IMG/VR virus record: IMGVR_UViG_3300009551_000018
Location: 1 to 57,911 of that record
DNA: 57,911 nucleotides
Source: a virus
Reading direction: 5' to 3' (one strand)
The number at the start of each line of letters is the position of its first letter. Positions within the stretch are counted from its first letter, which is position 1. A model generated the notes under the pieces. That model worked only from the letters and a program-made list of their open reading frames with translations. It was not told where the DNA came from and searched no databases. A program made the translations under genes and the position numbers. Positions 24,087-32,230 of this stretch are shown one piece after another.

Positions 24087-24849
24087 ATCTTTTTTCCATG
24101 TAGTTTTTATGACTATTTATTGCAATTTCTGATTTACTGATAGGCTCTTGATTTATAGAACCTGTTTTAAGTTGAAAGAACCCGGAGTAATTATTACCTA
24201 TGGCACTATCAATTATTTCAAATGCTTTAACAGGATCTTTGTTACTGAATTTAATAAGCTTTTGTAATGCTGTATTTTTACTGTCATCCGATTTGTAACT
24301 CTCGCCACGATCTTTTTTATATTTCAACCATCTATCAAATATTTTTTTTATTTCGCTTTCTTCTTTATTTATAAACAATTCAGTTGCAATTTCATTATCA
24401 ATTTCAATTTCAGGTTTTGCTTCAACTTTTGCTTTAGCAAATTTTTTCTTGTTTTTAGGTATTGATTTTTGAGTTTCTTCACCGCCTTTTTTACCGGCTT
24501 TTGCGCGTTTTTCACTAATTAAAGCGTCTTTTACCATTCGTTTTTGAATAAGAAAATCACCCTCAATATTCAATACTTTTTCATCTACCAATTCACTTAA
24601 TGCAGATAAAATACAATTGAAATCATATGGCATAAACTTAGCAAGTTGTGAAGCAAAATTATTTATTTGCTTTGTTGTTTGCTTGAATTTTTGCTTAAGC
24701 AAAATTGTTCCATATTGCTCTGATTTATGCATAATGCACATTAATCTAATGTACACTCCAGTTGTCGAGGCTGAGCATTCCATTAATTTTTCATCAGTCA
24801 TAAAATCCTGAATGTATAATGGTAAGTAAGGTTGATCGCGTAAAGCCAT
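24067..24849 (-). CDS. Replication initiator / organiser-like protein, 260 aa
   Basis: The N-terminal 110 residues (RDQPYLPLYIQDFMTDEKL; STTGVYIRLMCIMHKSE) follow the DUF1376-like winged-helix layout of phage replisome organisers. A basic linker AGKKGGEETQKS and a C-terminal helical domain with FDRWLKYKKDRGESY follow. The protein would bind the phage origin and recruit the host helicase. The phage has no visible polymerase or helicase of its own. The origin may lie within or near this gene. Confidence 0.75.
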   Translation of the reverse strand: MALRDQPYLPLYIQDFMTDEKLMECSASTTGVYIRLMCIMHKSEQYGTILLKQKFKQTTKQINNFASQLAKFMPYDFNCILSALSELVDEKVLNIEGDFLIQKRMVKDALISEKRAKAGKKGGEETQKSIPKNKKKFAKAKVEAKPEIEIDNEIATELFINKEESEIKKIFDRWLKYKKDRGESYKSDDSKNTALQKLIKFSNKDPVKAFEIIDSAIGNNYSGFFQLKTGSINQEPISKSEIAINSHKNYMEKRYGNGNH

Positions 24850-24861
24850 TTATAGAAGTTA

Positions 24862-24904
24862 CATAAAATAACAAACCCCGGCGTAGTAAGGAGTACGACC
24901 GGGG
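24862..24904 (-). terminator. Terminator upstream of the initiator gene
   Basis: The stem CCCCGG/CCGGGG (24876-24904), followed on the minus strand by TTTGTTATTTT, ends transcripts from the 25-27 kb genes or attenuates them just before the initiator gene. Confidence 0.8.
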
Positions 24905-24910
24905 CAGTTT

Positions 24911-24925
24911 TACATTGTTAATGTA
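24911..24925. promoter_or_regulatory. Inverted repeat TACATT-GTT-AATGTA
   Basis: A perfect 6-bp palindrome with a 3-base spacer between the terminator and the gene at 25017. It could be an operator, or simply AT-rich chance. The remaining 90 bases hold nothing I can name. Confidence 0.25.
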
Positions 24926-25016
24926 TGTTTAGTATATAATTGCAGCTCCTTACTTCTACATTTATATACTTGAATATGTTTACAATTATAACAAAATACT
25001 TTTCAATTTTCAAATT

Positions 25017-25244
25017 TTAAACAGCCGATTGCCTCACAATAACAACAGGTTTTTTTGGATGCTTTGGAAATACTTTTTCAATAAGAGCGTTTATTTCGTC
25101 TGTTTTAAGCCCGTATCGATAAGATAAATCATCGAAGTGTACATAGTTGTTATTTACAACATCTTCTATCACAGAGGCTATAATTAGGTTTGATGGCTTT
25201 TTACGGATACCATTAAGCCCGAAGTAAACATTCTCATCCATCAC
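25017..25244 (-). CDS. Hypothetical protein, 75 aa, possible HTH
   Basis: Begins MMDENVYFGLNGIRKK. The segment VHFDDLSYRYGLKTDEINALIEKVF (about 35-59) fits a helix-turn-helix. Regulatory function is inferred only from that. Overlaps the previous stop (ATGA). Confidence 0.55.
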   Translation of the reverse strand: MMDENVYFGLNGIRKKPSNLIIASVIEDVVNNNYVHFDDLSYRYGLKTDEINALIEKVFPKHPKKPVVIVRQSAV

Positions 25245-25426
25245 CTATAAGTTATAATCTTATCTTTTATAAGGCCAAATTTAACAGGTAAATCTTTTGG
25301 CTTTCGATGTTTAATAACGCTTGTTGGTTCTTCTATGGGATTTTGTTCTGCTTCTAACTCCGCATGATATTTATCACGCTCGCGAGCCGTGTTAAAATTA
25401 ACTGTTACGTCTTCAAATTCTCTCAT
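25241..25426 (-). CDS. Hypothetical protein, 61 aa
   Basis: Opens MREFEDVTVNFNTARERDKYH. Charged, with a PSNVI-type linker replaced by TSVIKHRKPKDLPVKFG. Unrecognised. Confidence 0.5.
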   Translation of the reverse strand: MREFEDVTVNFNTARERDKYHAELEAEQNPIEEPTSVIKHRKPKDLPVKFGLIKDKIITYR

Positions 25427-25444
25427 TGTTATTAAGGTTAATAG

Positions 25445-25603
25445 TTATGATTTACGATTTGCATATCCAATTAATAAAAAAACACTGGATGCAATACACC
25501 AAAAAATCTTTAAAATTAAGTTTTCGTGTGGGGTGATAATATTTATAATTTCACCAAATCCACCACACATCAATGATATTCCACAACAGATTAATACTTT
25601 CAT
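25445..25603 (-). CDS. Small membrane protein, 52 aa
   Basis: Two hydrophobic segments (residues about 3-22 and 31-48) with a polar turn HENL. Cysteine-rich N-terminus MKVLICCGISLMCGG. Likely a membrane hairpin of unknown role. Confidence 0.5.
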   Translation of the reverse strand: MKVLICCGISLMCGGFGEIINIITPHENLILKIFWCIASSVFLLIGYANRKS

Positions 25604-25613
25604 TTATTGAGGT

Positions 25614-26045
25614 TTAAAATGCTTGTTTGTAAATCATGTAAGGCTCTATTTGCAAAAGGAAAGTTTCTTTATCTGAAAAGGCAAAAGCTATTCCGTTGGC
25701 AGCTTTTATTTGCTTTATTCGCTCAATCTGACCTGGTGAAAGCTTGTCTGCACCCGTTTTTACCTCTAATTCAAAATAACGACCTGTATCGCATTGTATA
25801 GCTGCTATATCCAAAAGTTTAAAGGTTATCTGATTCTTTTTGAAATGAAACTTTGTTTCTTTTGTGCCGTCTGCTTTAACAACGGTTTCAGAACGAGTTG
25901 AAGGAATATTATTTTGCCTCCATGCAACAAAACAACCTGAATTATTAAGATAGTCAATTGCCCACGCTGTAAGATCGGTTGTTGCTTTTCTTGACTTTAC
26001 AAGCTTTTGCTTTCTTGATAATTCAGGTTTGTTAAATAAATCCAT
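25614..26045 (-). CDS. VRR-NUC domain nuclease, 143 aa
   Basis: A compact PD-(D/E)XK nuclease of the VRR-NUC type. It has a N-terminal LTAWAIDYLN and FVAWRQNN, metal ligand Asp79 (LLDIAA), then Glu94-x-Lys96 (FELEVKTG), and Gln106 in SPGQIERI. Phage members of the family act as structure-selective nucleases (Holliday junction or flap resolution) in recombination and before packaging. The genes above it encode the annealing set. Confidence 0.85.
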   Translation of the reverse strand: MDLFNKPELSRKQKLVKSRKATTDLTAWAIDYLNNSGCFVAWRQNNIPSTRSETVVKADGTKETKFHFKKNQITFKLLDIAAIQCDTGRYFELEVKTGADKLSPGQIERIKQIKAANGIAFAFSDKETFLLQIEPYMIYKQAF

Positions 26046-26056
26046 TGTCCCGGTTT

Positions 26057-26710
26057 TTATTCAGTTGTAACAGGTTGTGTTTTCTTTTTACCTTTTGGTT
26101 TTTCTGCTATAGTTTCAACTGATGGGATTGCAGATTTAAATTTTCCGTTTTCAACTTCTTCAAAAGGTATTTTGTATTGATCCGACTTGTAATGTATCCA
26201 TTCCAATGCTTCAATCAAGAGTGTTTCTAAATGAATTTGTGCGAAGTCGATAAGTGGATAGTTCCAACTGTCATCTGTTGCTTTTAAGGTTGAAAATGAA
26301 GGGCAATTTATTTTTTGCTTCATTCCATCCGGTGTGGTTAGTATGCCGAATATTTTAAAGCTGCTGGCATCGTCTTTTGTGGTTATTTGAACAGATGTTA
26401 TCTCAACGTTTTTATAACGCTTATCGTCAAGATAAATGTTGTCTGTAAAGAAGGCGTTATTTTCAAGTGTAATGAGTTGACCCATTCTATCAGTAGGTTC
26501 AGTTAAACCAAGCCTTACAAGTAAATGAACCGCCATTACAGCCATAGCATCATTAAAATGCCTATGACGTGCAAAATCGCTTTTACGAGGTGTTTCCTCA
26601 TTTACTACTTCATTGTGATCACGCGGTTTAAATCGTTCACGGAATAATACTTTTGTCTTTTCTCCCATGAAATAAACGGCTTTGATGTTTTTTTTGATTT
26701 TTGATTCCAT
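26057..26710 (-). CDS. Hypothetical protein, 217 aa
   Basis: Unrecognised. A basic N-terminus (VLFRERFKPRDHN; PRKSDFARHRHFNDAM) leads to a helical then beta-rich body (VEITSVQITTKDDASSF; IDFAQIHLETLLIEALEWI) and a lysine-rich tail. It could be a recombination accessory from its position between nuclease and annealing genes. Confidence 0.6.
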   Translation of the reverse strand: MESKIKKNIKAVYFMGEKTKVLFRERFKPRDHNEVVNEETPRKSDFARHRHFNDAMAVMAVHLLVRLGLTEPTDRMGQLITLENNAFFTDNIYLDDKRYKNVEITSVQITTKDDASSFKIFGILTTPDGMKQKINCPSFSTLKATDDSWNYPLIDFAQIHLETLLIEALEWIHYKSDQYKIPFEEVENGKFKSAIPSVETIAEKPKGKKKTQPVTTE

Positions 26711-26739
26711 TCTGTTGTTTTTTATTTAAAGGTGAATAA

Positions 26740-26844
26740 TTATTTTGAATTAAAAGATTTTGGCGGTTTAGGTTGTTTACCTTCTCGAATTATTCTGTTT
26801 TCGGGTGGCTTCGGCGGTGGTGGAATGTTTTTTTTATTTTTCAT
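26740..26844 (-). CDS. Proline-rich small protein, 34 aa
   Basis: MKNKKNIPPPPKPPENRII then REGKQPKPPKSFNSK: basic with three PP runs and no hydrophobic core, so probably disordered. It overlaps the next gene upstream by 4 bases (ATGA). A protein-tethering peptide is plausible. Confidence 0.5.
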   Translation of the reverse strand: MKNKKNIPPPPKPPENRIIREGKQPKPPKSFNSK

Positions 26845-27425
26845 TTTGAATAAAATTTATTTAAAAGATTTGTTGATGCTATGATTAGTTTATTATTTAT
26901 TTTATCAAACTCATCTTCATCTGTAGCATGAAATAATTTAATAGACCCATAAGCACCACTTGCCATAGCGCAAAGTATTTTAATTCGTGTCGCCTCTTTA
27001 GTTTCCTGTTCAACAAAAAGGCTTTGTGGTTTTTCACGTGTTTTTAAGCCATTAGAAAGCACTTGTTGAATTTTGGCGTTATCCCTTATCTCTGTCAATA
27101 AACTCTCTATACGGGCTATATTATCCTCAAATCCAGGCAATTTAATAGGCTCTGCCGTTTTCTGTTGACGAACGCGAAGTTTTTCAAGTATTAACAAGGC
27201 CATTTCTCGGTTTGGTTCTCCTTTTGACCAAATAAACTTACCATTTTCTGAGGTAACTATTTTGAGTTTTTTGACGACTGAAAATGTGCTTTTTGATATG
27301 TTATACTTTTCTTGCAAATAAGTGCTTTCGGTATTATTTGACCGATCAACTCTGAATTTTAAATCATACAAAAAGTTAATCGTCTTTTCGATAGATTTCT
27401 CATTCGCGCTTCTTACTCTTGACAT
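26841..27425 (-). CDS. Hypothetical protein, 194 aa, possible HTH
   Basis: The N-terminus has a segment STYLQEKYNISKSTFSVVKKL (about 38-58) compatible with helix-turn-helix. The C-terminal half is helical, and includes TRIKILCAMASGAYGSI. Leader motif TTTAAAGTTCG lies 10-11 bases before the start. Possibly a DNA-binding regulator; not proven. Confidence 0.6.
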   Translation of the reverse strand: MSRVRSANEKSIEKTINFLYDLKFRVDRSNNTESTYLQEKYNISKSTFSVVKKLKIVTSENGKFIWSKGEPNREMALLILEKLRVRQQKTAEPIKLPGFEDNIARIESLLTEIRDNAKIQQVLSNGLKTREKPQSLFVEQETKEATRIKILCAMASGAYGSIKLFHATDEDEFDKINNKLIIASTNLLNKFYSK

Positions 27426-27447
27426 TTTAAGTTAATTTAAAGTTCGA

Positions 27448-27963
27448 TCAATATGGTTTAACTATTTTTTCTGTTATTGGATCAGCATGTAATGAATGCA
27501 TTGGACAAATTAATTTACCTCTTGCTAAAATCATTGTTGCCCCATAATGAGGACATTTTTTGCCAGCACAAGATTTACCTATCATTGATTCGTACCAATC
27601 CCAATAAGCCTTTTCAAACTTTCCTGTAGATTCAGGTTGTTTCAAATAGGTTATTTTTCTTATGCATTTTAAAGGTTTAAATTCTATACTCACAAATGGA
27701 TCAGCTCCATCATGATTTACCCATATTGGATACCCGACTTCACCATTAGATTTTATTCTCCAATCTCCTTCTTTACCTACTGAAATAAACCGTGAATCAA
27801 TGTGATAATGTTTATATCCTAATGAGAACGTTGGATCTGAATGCAGCAAAGGGAAAACCGGAGTTTCATAAAGCTTACCGCTGTATCTATCTTTCGATGT
27901 GGCAACAGCAACTAAATATTCACGTCCAACTATGCAGTTACTTGTTTTGTGTGCGTATTCCAT
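27448..27963 (-). CDS. Hypothetical Cys/His-rich protein, 171 aa
   Basis: A beta-rich body (SNCIVGREYLVAVATSKDR) ends in CAGKKCPHYG then LICPMHSLHAD, a likely zinc site near the C-terminus. The repeated motif TTAAGTTCG abuts its start codon directly. No family recognised. Confidence 0.6.
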   Translation of the reverse strand: MEYAHKTSNCIVGREYLVAVATSKDRYSGKLYETPVFPLLHSDPTFSLGYKHYHIDSRFISVGKEGDWRIKSNGEVGYPIWVNHDGADPFVSIEFKPLKCIRKITYLKQPESTGKFEKAYWDWYESMIGKSCAGKKCPHYGATMILARGKLICPMHSLHADPITEKIVKPY

Positions 27964-27984
27964 ATTAAGTTCGATGGTGTGAAG

Positions 27985-28929
27985 TTAGATATAAATTTCT
28001 TGTATTTCAGGTAGTATTGCTTTTTGGTCACAAATCTCATAGAAGTCACAAGCCAAACATCTATTGTATTCAGGACGTGCTTTCCATTTGCTTTTAACAA
28101 ACTTGCTTAGAATGTCTTTAGCTTGTTCAATGGCTAATTTGTGGAATGTAAGGCCATCAGGTGTTAAAGTCATCTTCATTATTTTGATCCATCCGCCTTT
28201 ACCAAAAATTAAAAAGTAAAATGGTGCCCATTCTCCTGTTGCTTCATGATAAAGATAGGTGTAATGTGCTGCCTGGATTTTAGCACTATCCTTATTTTCG
28301 ACGTCCGCCCATCCATTACGCCAATCATCCGCTTTTGTTTCGGTGTATTTCACATCGTATAAAGCAATTTTAGCCTGTTCTATCAAATCGTTTGTCACCC
28401 AATCCAAATGCCCTATTTCTTCATCGGTTTCAATTTTAACCTGCTTATCACCTTTTTCAACATCTAAGCCTTTTAGTTTTAAAACCTGCTTTGCTATTAA
28501 GATTATTTGGTCAAGATCAAGTTGAATTTGTGACGCTGATCCTTTAGATAAATCTTCCGGCATTTTTTGAATCAGCTTATAAAGTCCCTCTTTTGTTAAA
28601 GCCGATAGCAAATGTCTGTCCTCGCCTTGTTTATCTGATATGTAATCAATCATTTCTTCTTTACCTGATGATTTTACAGGTCTAAGGTCTTTAATGCCTA
28701 TACGCGGTAAAAATGGCTGTACGTTGTCGCGTACTTTACCCAAAAGATGCCATTCAAAATATGACCCTAATTGCATTGCTGCTGTGGGTTTTGTTTGTTT
28801 ATGGTCAACGTATTTAAATTTAAGATAGCGCGGGCACCATTGAGGTTTTACTTTGTCTTTTTCTTGATCGCTTTCTGTCAAAAACAAATCATTAATTAAA
28901 GACTGGCTTATTTTAATTGGGTATTTCAT
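27985..28929 (-). CDS. RecB/Cas4/AddB-like nuclease, probable Fe-S, 314 aa
   Basis: A PD-(D/E)XK exonuclease with HLD at 174-176, DVK at 192-194 and Gln219 (QAAHYTYLY). A lone Cys32 in the N-terminus plus Cys291, Cys294 and Cys300 at the C-terminus match the four-cysteine iron-sulfur layout of AddB and Cas4. The start shares one base with the stop of the annealing-protein gene (TAATG). Together they form a probable exonuclease/annealing recombination pair like Exo/Beta, here with Cas4-type nuclease. Confidence 0.8.
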   Translation of the reverse strand: MKYPIKISQSLINDLFLTESDQEKDKVKPQWCPRYLKFKYVDHKQTKPTAAMQLGSYFEWHLLGKVRDNVQPFLPRIGIKDLRPVKSSGKEEMIDYISDKQGEDRHLLSALTKEGLYKLIQKMPEDLSKGSASQIQLDLDQIILIAKQVLKLKGLDVEKGDKQVKIETDEEIGHLDWVTNDLIEQAKIALYDVKYTETKADDWRNGWADVENKDSAKIQAAHYTYLYHEATGEWAPFYFLIFGKGGWIKIMKMTLTPDGLTFHKLAIEQAKDILSKFVKSKWKARPEYNRCLACDFYEICDQKAILPEIQEIYI

Positions 28930-29615
28930 TAGTTTAGGCTATCAGGGAATTGAGTTAAAAGTTCGTTGTATTCTTCTGTAGTTATTTGCTGTTGGGCATA
29001 AGCTTTCAAAAGGTCGGCTTTAGATGTTATTTCAACTTTTTCATTTTTGAATTTGGCTTTCTTTTTATCCATGTATGATGCCATAAATGGTATTGTGTCA
29101 CGCCTTGATAAATCTTTCCCAAATAGTTTGCCGAATTTTTCTGCTGCATCCTTTATAGCGTAACTTTCGGCAGCTGGTAAAGCAAGCTGTACAGCATTTG
29201 ATTTTATAGCAGCTAAATTTGCAGCTGATTCTCCACTATCTGTTTGTACAGGACACGCACCTATCCCATATTGTGTTTTTTTAAGCCCAGTAATTGGATT
29301 AGTTACTATTAATTTAACCGTAACATATACCGATTGAAACATAACACCCTCTCTTACTATTTCGACTTCCCAATCTTGAAAAATCTTTGTTAAAAGAAAT
29401 TCAATCTTATCAATCGGGATGTATGGTAATGGTACATAATTGCCTTTATCATCTTTTATTTTTGCAGTTGGATGATATTTAATCCATTTTTTAGGAACTT
29501 CCTGATTTAATAATAAATTAAGTTGATCGTTTTTGAAAGCTACCGCAGGCGCATGATGTAATTCTGATAATGTAGGTAATTTATTATCATTTGATAATTC
29601 AAGTTCTGTACTCAT
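28929..29615 (-). CDS. Rad52/Sak-like single-strand annealing protein, 228 aa
   Basis: Residues about 65-170 show the Rad52-like layout: IDKIEFLLTKIFQDWEVEIV, then beta strands with ITGLKKTQYGIGAC, and the closing YAIKDAAEKFGKLFG helix, the recurrent K/TDA..+..FG element of this family. The C-terminus is a charged tail. It would anneal complementary DNA strands during phage recombination. Gene order with the Cas4-like nuclease supports this. RecT or Erf families are less likely from these motifs. Confidence 0.75.
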   Translation of the reverse strand: MSTELELSNDNKLPTLSELHHAPAVAFKNDQLNLLLNQEVPKKWIKYHPTAKIKDDKGNYVPLPYIPIDKIEFLLTKIFQDWEVEIVREGVMFQSVYVTVKLIVTNPITGLKKTQYGIGACPVQTDSGESAANLAAIKSNAVQLALPAAESYAIKDAAEKFGKLFGKDLSRRDTIPFMASYMDKKKAKFKNEKVEITSKADLLKAYAQQQITTEEYNELLTQFPDSLN

Positions 29616-29660
29616 TTTAATCTTATTTAAGTTCGTTGCTATGTTTAAATTTACTGAAAA

Positions 29661-30137
29661 TTAAGGTAAAAGTTCAGGGTTTTCATAGATATTTCCAATT
29701 GATTCAAAAATTCTATCATCTTTAAAATTCAGAAAGAAATACCTTTTTGAAATATCTTTTGCATTTTCTTTACCCTTTGCTTTGCATTTTAAAGCAAAGC
29801 CACCTTTTGAAAATTCGATAACTCCTATATCGGTGTATGATTTCTCCCAAGAATAACCTTGAATGTGATCACATTTAACTATATCACCCTCATAAATTTC
29901 AATCCAGTTTTTGTCTTTGAGTCCAGTGTATTGCCCTATGCTATCTGAATGTACTTGTGTTATGTAATCTTGACCGGATTGTGATATTTCACCAAAATTA
30001 TCATCTCCGTAACGACCAATACATTTTATAGTGGCGTTCTGTTGAAATATGAAGTATTTGTTATCTATTACAATCAGATAACCGAATATCCAATCATTTG
30101 TAGAAGTTGACCTTCCACGAAACTTTATTTCTCTCAT
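29661..30137 (-). CDS. YopX family protein, 158 aa
   Basis: The MREIKFRGRSTSTNDWIFGY opening and IGQYTGLKDKNWIEIYEGDIV core (about 90-110) are diagnostic of YopX proteins, which are common in phages of Bacillota and Bacteroidota. The molecular role is unknown. Its start overlaps the preceding stop (ATGA). Confidence 0.9.
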   Translation of the reverse strand: MREIKFRGRSTSTNDWIFGYLIVIDNKYFIFQQNATIKCIGRYGDDNFGEISQSGQDYITQVHSDSIGQYTGLKDKNWIEIYEGDIVKCDHIQGYSWEKSYTDIGVIEFSKGGFALKCKAKGKENAKDISKRYFFLNFKDDRIFESIGNIYENPELLP

Positions 30138-30463
30138 GATTTTGCCTTTTTATTATACGCCCTTTTTTGCTTCGGTTTATCACTTGCTTTTGGTTCACGC
30201 TTAGTATACGCGCGTTTCACAATCTTTTCGACAATTGGTTTGACTTTATCGGCAGCGTCTTTAATTTCTTGCTTATCGCTTTTGGTAAGCACTTCTTTAA
30301 AACCAGCTTGAACAAGTTCCATTTCATCATGTTTGAAACTCCACAAACCTTGTGACCCAAGATCAACTTCAACTTTGATACTTTTTATCGTGCCAATGGC
30401 ATTATCAAAGATGCCTGGTTTTGTGATGCGTACTCGCTTGTCCTTGTTGTAATCGACTATCAT
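30134..30463 (-). CDS. Hypothetical protein with KOW-like start and basic tail, 109 aa
   Basis: An N-terminal small beta segment (KRVRITKPGIFDNAIGTIK) resembles a KOW/SH3-type barrel. The C-terminus is a long lysine-rich tail (KREPKASDKPKQKRAYNKK) of the kind that binds nucleic acids. Confidence 0.55.
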   Translation of the reverse strand: MIVDYNKDKRVRITKPGIFDNAIGTIKSIKVEVDLGSQGLWSFKHDEMELVQAGFKEVLTKSDKQEIKDAADKVKPIVEKIVKRAYTKREPKASDKPKQKRAYNKKAKS

Positions 30464-30747
30464 ACATTTACGCTTTCAAGTTGATCTAATAATTGCTTGT
30501 TAATAGCCTCTATACGCGAGGCAAATTCTTTTAGACCTACTATATCGTCCGATTGCGCTATTTCCTCTCTACAGAGCCGCAAACACGCATTAGACAATTT
30601 ATTGAAGTATCCTAAATCCTTTGAAGTCTTTTCGCCAAAGTTTTTGCTGTCTTTGGTTTCATTGACTCCGTATTTAATCGCTGTGAAGCAATTTCCATCA
30701 ACTGATATCGCGTATTCATTGTCGTTTAACTTAATTTCGATTGTCAT
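30460..30747 (-). CDS. Hypothetical protein, 95 aa
   Basis: Opens MTIEIKLNDNEYAISVDGNCF. The rest is helical (RLCREEIAQSDDIVGLKEF). Coupled by 4 bases to the next gene. Unrecognised. Confidence 0.55.
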   Translation of the reverse strand: MTIEIKLNDNEYAISVDGNCFTAIKYGVNETKDSKNFGEKTSKDLGYFNKLSNACLRLCREEIAQSDDIVGLKEFASRIEAINKQLLDQLESVNV

Positions 30748-30864
30748 TTTTTTTATCTATTTGGTTTCTAACTTTTGTTTACTACTTTTGTGACTTAAAT
30801 AGTCTTATCTGAATTAGCATCACTCGATGCAAGTTTCATTTTAAGTAATTTAAGTTCGACGATG

Positions 30865-30901
30865 AATAACCCCCGTTGCGATAATGAGGGTTATTTTTTT
30901 G
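30865..30901 (+). terminator. Hairpin with T-run, orphan plus-strand terminator
   Basis: An AATAACCC/GGGTTATT hairpin is followed by a T-run on the plus strand, although no plus-strand gene precedes it. On the minus strand it sits right after the stop at 30903 but without a T-tract. Nearby a 14-codon minus frame (MKLASSDANSDKTI, ATG at 30839) is preceded by the leader motif. Nothing else is seen in 30748-30902. Confidence 0.5.
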
Positions 30902-30902
30902 C

Positions 30903-31136
30903 CTAAAAATGCTTAATAACAAAATTGTATATTGTTATTGAATCTGCAAATTCAGGCAAGCCACCTCTTATTTTTTCAGCCAAATTTTTAATTTCTTCTA
31001 TCATTTTGTCTTGATCTTTTTCAGGTATAGGACTTTCTGTTTTACCCATTGTTGGCATGAACGCAAAAGAATCAATCATACTTAATGTTACATATGAATG
31101 AATCTTTGCGAATATTTTGGCTTGTCTACGTGTCAT
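30903..31136 (-). CDS. Hypothetical protein, 77 aa
   Basis: Begins MTRRQAKIFAKIHSYVTLS. Helical with EKDQDKMIEEIKNLAEKIRGG. Overlaps the 53-aa gene upstream by 11 bases. Unrecognised. Confidence 0.6.
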   Translation of the reverse strand: MTRRQAKIFAKIHSYVTLSMIDSFAFMPTMGKTESPIPEKDQDKMIEEIKNLAEKIRGGLPEFADSITIYNFVIKHF

Positions 31137-31287
31137 TTCGTCTATTTTTAAAATCTGCCATTGAATTATACACTTTCACATTCCCGCTTTGTATTAGTTC
31201 GTTTATTCGAGGGCTAAATTCGGGATGATACTTTTTAGCTTGAGAAAAAGTCACTCGCATTAACTTATGATTTCCTTTACTTCTCAT
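31126..31287 (-). CDS. Hypothetical basic protein, 53 aa
   Basis: MRSKGNHKLMRVTFSQAKK then YHPEFSPRINELI. Small, basic; overlaps neighbours on both sides (ATGA with the 28-aa membrane peptide). Confidence 0.5.
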   Translation of the reverse strand: MRSKGNHKLMRVTFSQAKKYHPEFSPRINELIQSGNVKVYNSMADFKNRRNDT

Positions 31288-31370
31288 GTCAAAAGAGTTT
31301 GCTCAACCATAAAGCTAAGTATTAACAAGCCAATGGATAAGAGTAATAGAAAAAGGTTCTTTCTGTCCAT
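31284..31370 (-). CDS. Membrane peptide, 28 aa
   Basis: MDRKN then about 16 hydrophobic residues (LFLLLLSIGLLILSFM) and VEQTLLT. Stop and start overlap its neighbours (TAATG, ATGA), which supports translation despite the length. Confidence 0.45.
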   Translation of the reverse strand: MDRKNLFLLLLSIGLLILSFMVEQTLLT

Positions 31371-32071
31371 TATTCGTCTTCTTTGAAAAGTTCATCCCAT
31401 TCATCGGAAGTAATTCCAGTCATGACAAACTCTCTTTCATCATCTGTATAATTTGTAAGTACTTCCTGAATATGTTTTCCTTGTTCAAGTTGTTGTGTTT
31501 GTTCTTGAGTTATAGCAGGAAGCCATAATGTGCGTTTAATACCACTTGCCGCACTTGTACGCGTAATAGGTTGCAATATTATAGCATTATCAGGCATTAT
31601 ATCCCAAAAATGAGATGGAATTGAACCGTTATGCCATAAGTTATTGGTCTCAATAAGTCGCCCGTCATTCATTCTTATTTTCCATTCAGCACCACCAAAT
31701 CCCAAACATGATTTATCACCGGTTGACCTTGGTTTAGCAACATAGCAAGTATGATTTGCAATTATTCTATCTGTCTTTTTTGACAATTCATCCCAAAAAT
31801 CACACGAAAAACAAATGTTTTTTTCTATCAATCTATTTTTAGTGTCGGATTGCCATTTTGTAGAAACAATTTTACCGCAAAGCTTACAAGGTTCAGGTAA
31901 TATTCCTTCGCCTTCGATCAAGTCTTCGCGACTTTCGTAACCAACACTCCGCATAGTCCAAATGCCACCAAATGAAAGGGTTTTTATTTGAGTTCCCTCG
32001 CAAGTTCCGGTTACGATTTCGGTTTTCTCGTCATTACTGCATAAAAACCAATTAGTTTTAAGATTTTCCAT
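31370..32071 (-). CDS. Hypothetical protein with zinc-binding cysteines, 233 aa
   Basis: The start MENLKTNWFLCSNDEK is preferred over an ATG 13 codons upstream. Two CxxC pairs (CKLCGK; CFSCDF, residues about 60-85) probably form a zinc ribbon. A central GGAEWKIRMNDGR stretch and a C-terminal acidic tail (ITSDEWDELFKEDE) follow. It is the first gene of the early/middle minus-strand region behind a clear promoter; unrecognised. Confidence 0.65.
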   Translation of the reverse strand: MENLKTNWFLCSNDEKTEIVTGTCEGTQIKTLSFGGIWTMRSVGYESREDLIEGEGILPEPCKLCGKIVSTKWQSDTKNRLIEKNICFSCDFWDELSKKTDRIIANHTCYVAKPRSTGDKSCLGFGGAEWKIRMNDGRLIETNNLWHNGSIPSHFWDIMPDNAIILQPITRTSAASGIKRTLWLPAITQEQTQQLEQGKHIQEVLTNYTDDEREFVMTGITSDEWDELFKEDE

Positions 32072-32096
32072 TTTGTTAAAATTTAAATTCGATATG

Positions 32097-32127
32097 CAAT
32101 AATAAAACAAATTTTATTGATTACAAA
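32097..32127 (-). promoter_or_regulatory. Promoter with leader motif at the top of the early region
   Basis: TTTTG-N19-TATTATTG (one mismatch), then five bases, then CGAATTTAAA (32082-32091), then 10 bases to the ATG. The same layout as 15516 and 21682. Confidence 0.65.
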
Positions 32128-32191
32128 ATAATTTGACATTTATTTTTACCTTTATAAAAAAAATCAATTCATTCATTTAAAATTAAAACTT

Positions 32192-32230
32192 ATGAGCATT
32201 TGGTCATTTATTTTCTCTATATTAGAATAA
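32192..32230 (+). CDS. 12-codon frame, truncated copy of the gene at 32746
   Basis: MSIWSFIFSILE then TAA overlapping the next ATG (TAATG). It mirrors the beginning of the 158-aa gene (MSIFSFLVNLFS) and shares its upstream CATTTAAAA sequence. It appears to be the remnant of a duplicated gene start into which the HNH gene was placed, or a coupled leader peptide. Confidence 0.5.
   Translation: MSIWSFIFSILE

Noticed and set aside
30825-30860. 14-codon frame with leader motif (MKLASSDANSDKTI)
   Set aside because: It has the leader motif at proper spacing but is too short to support as a gene; it is noted with the hairpin at 30865.
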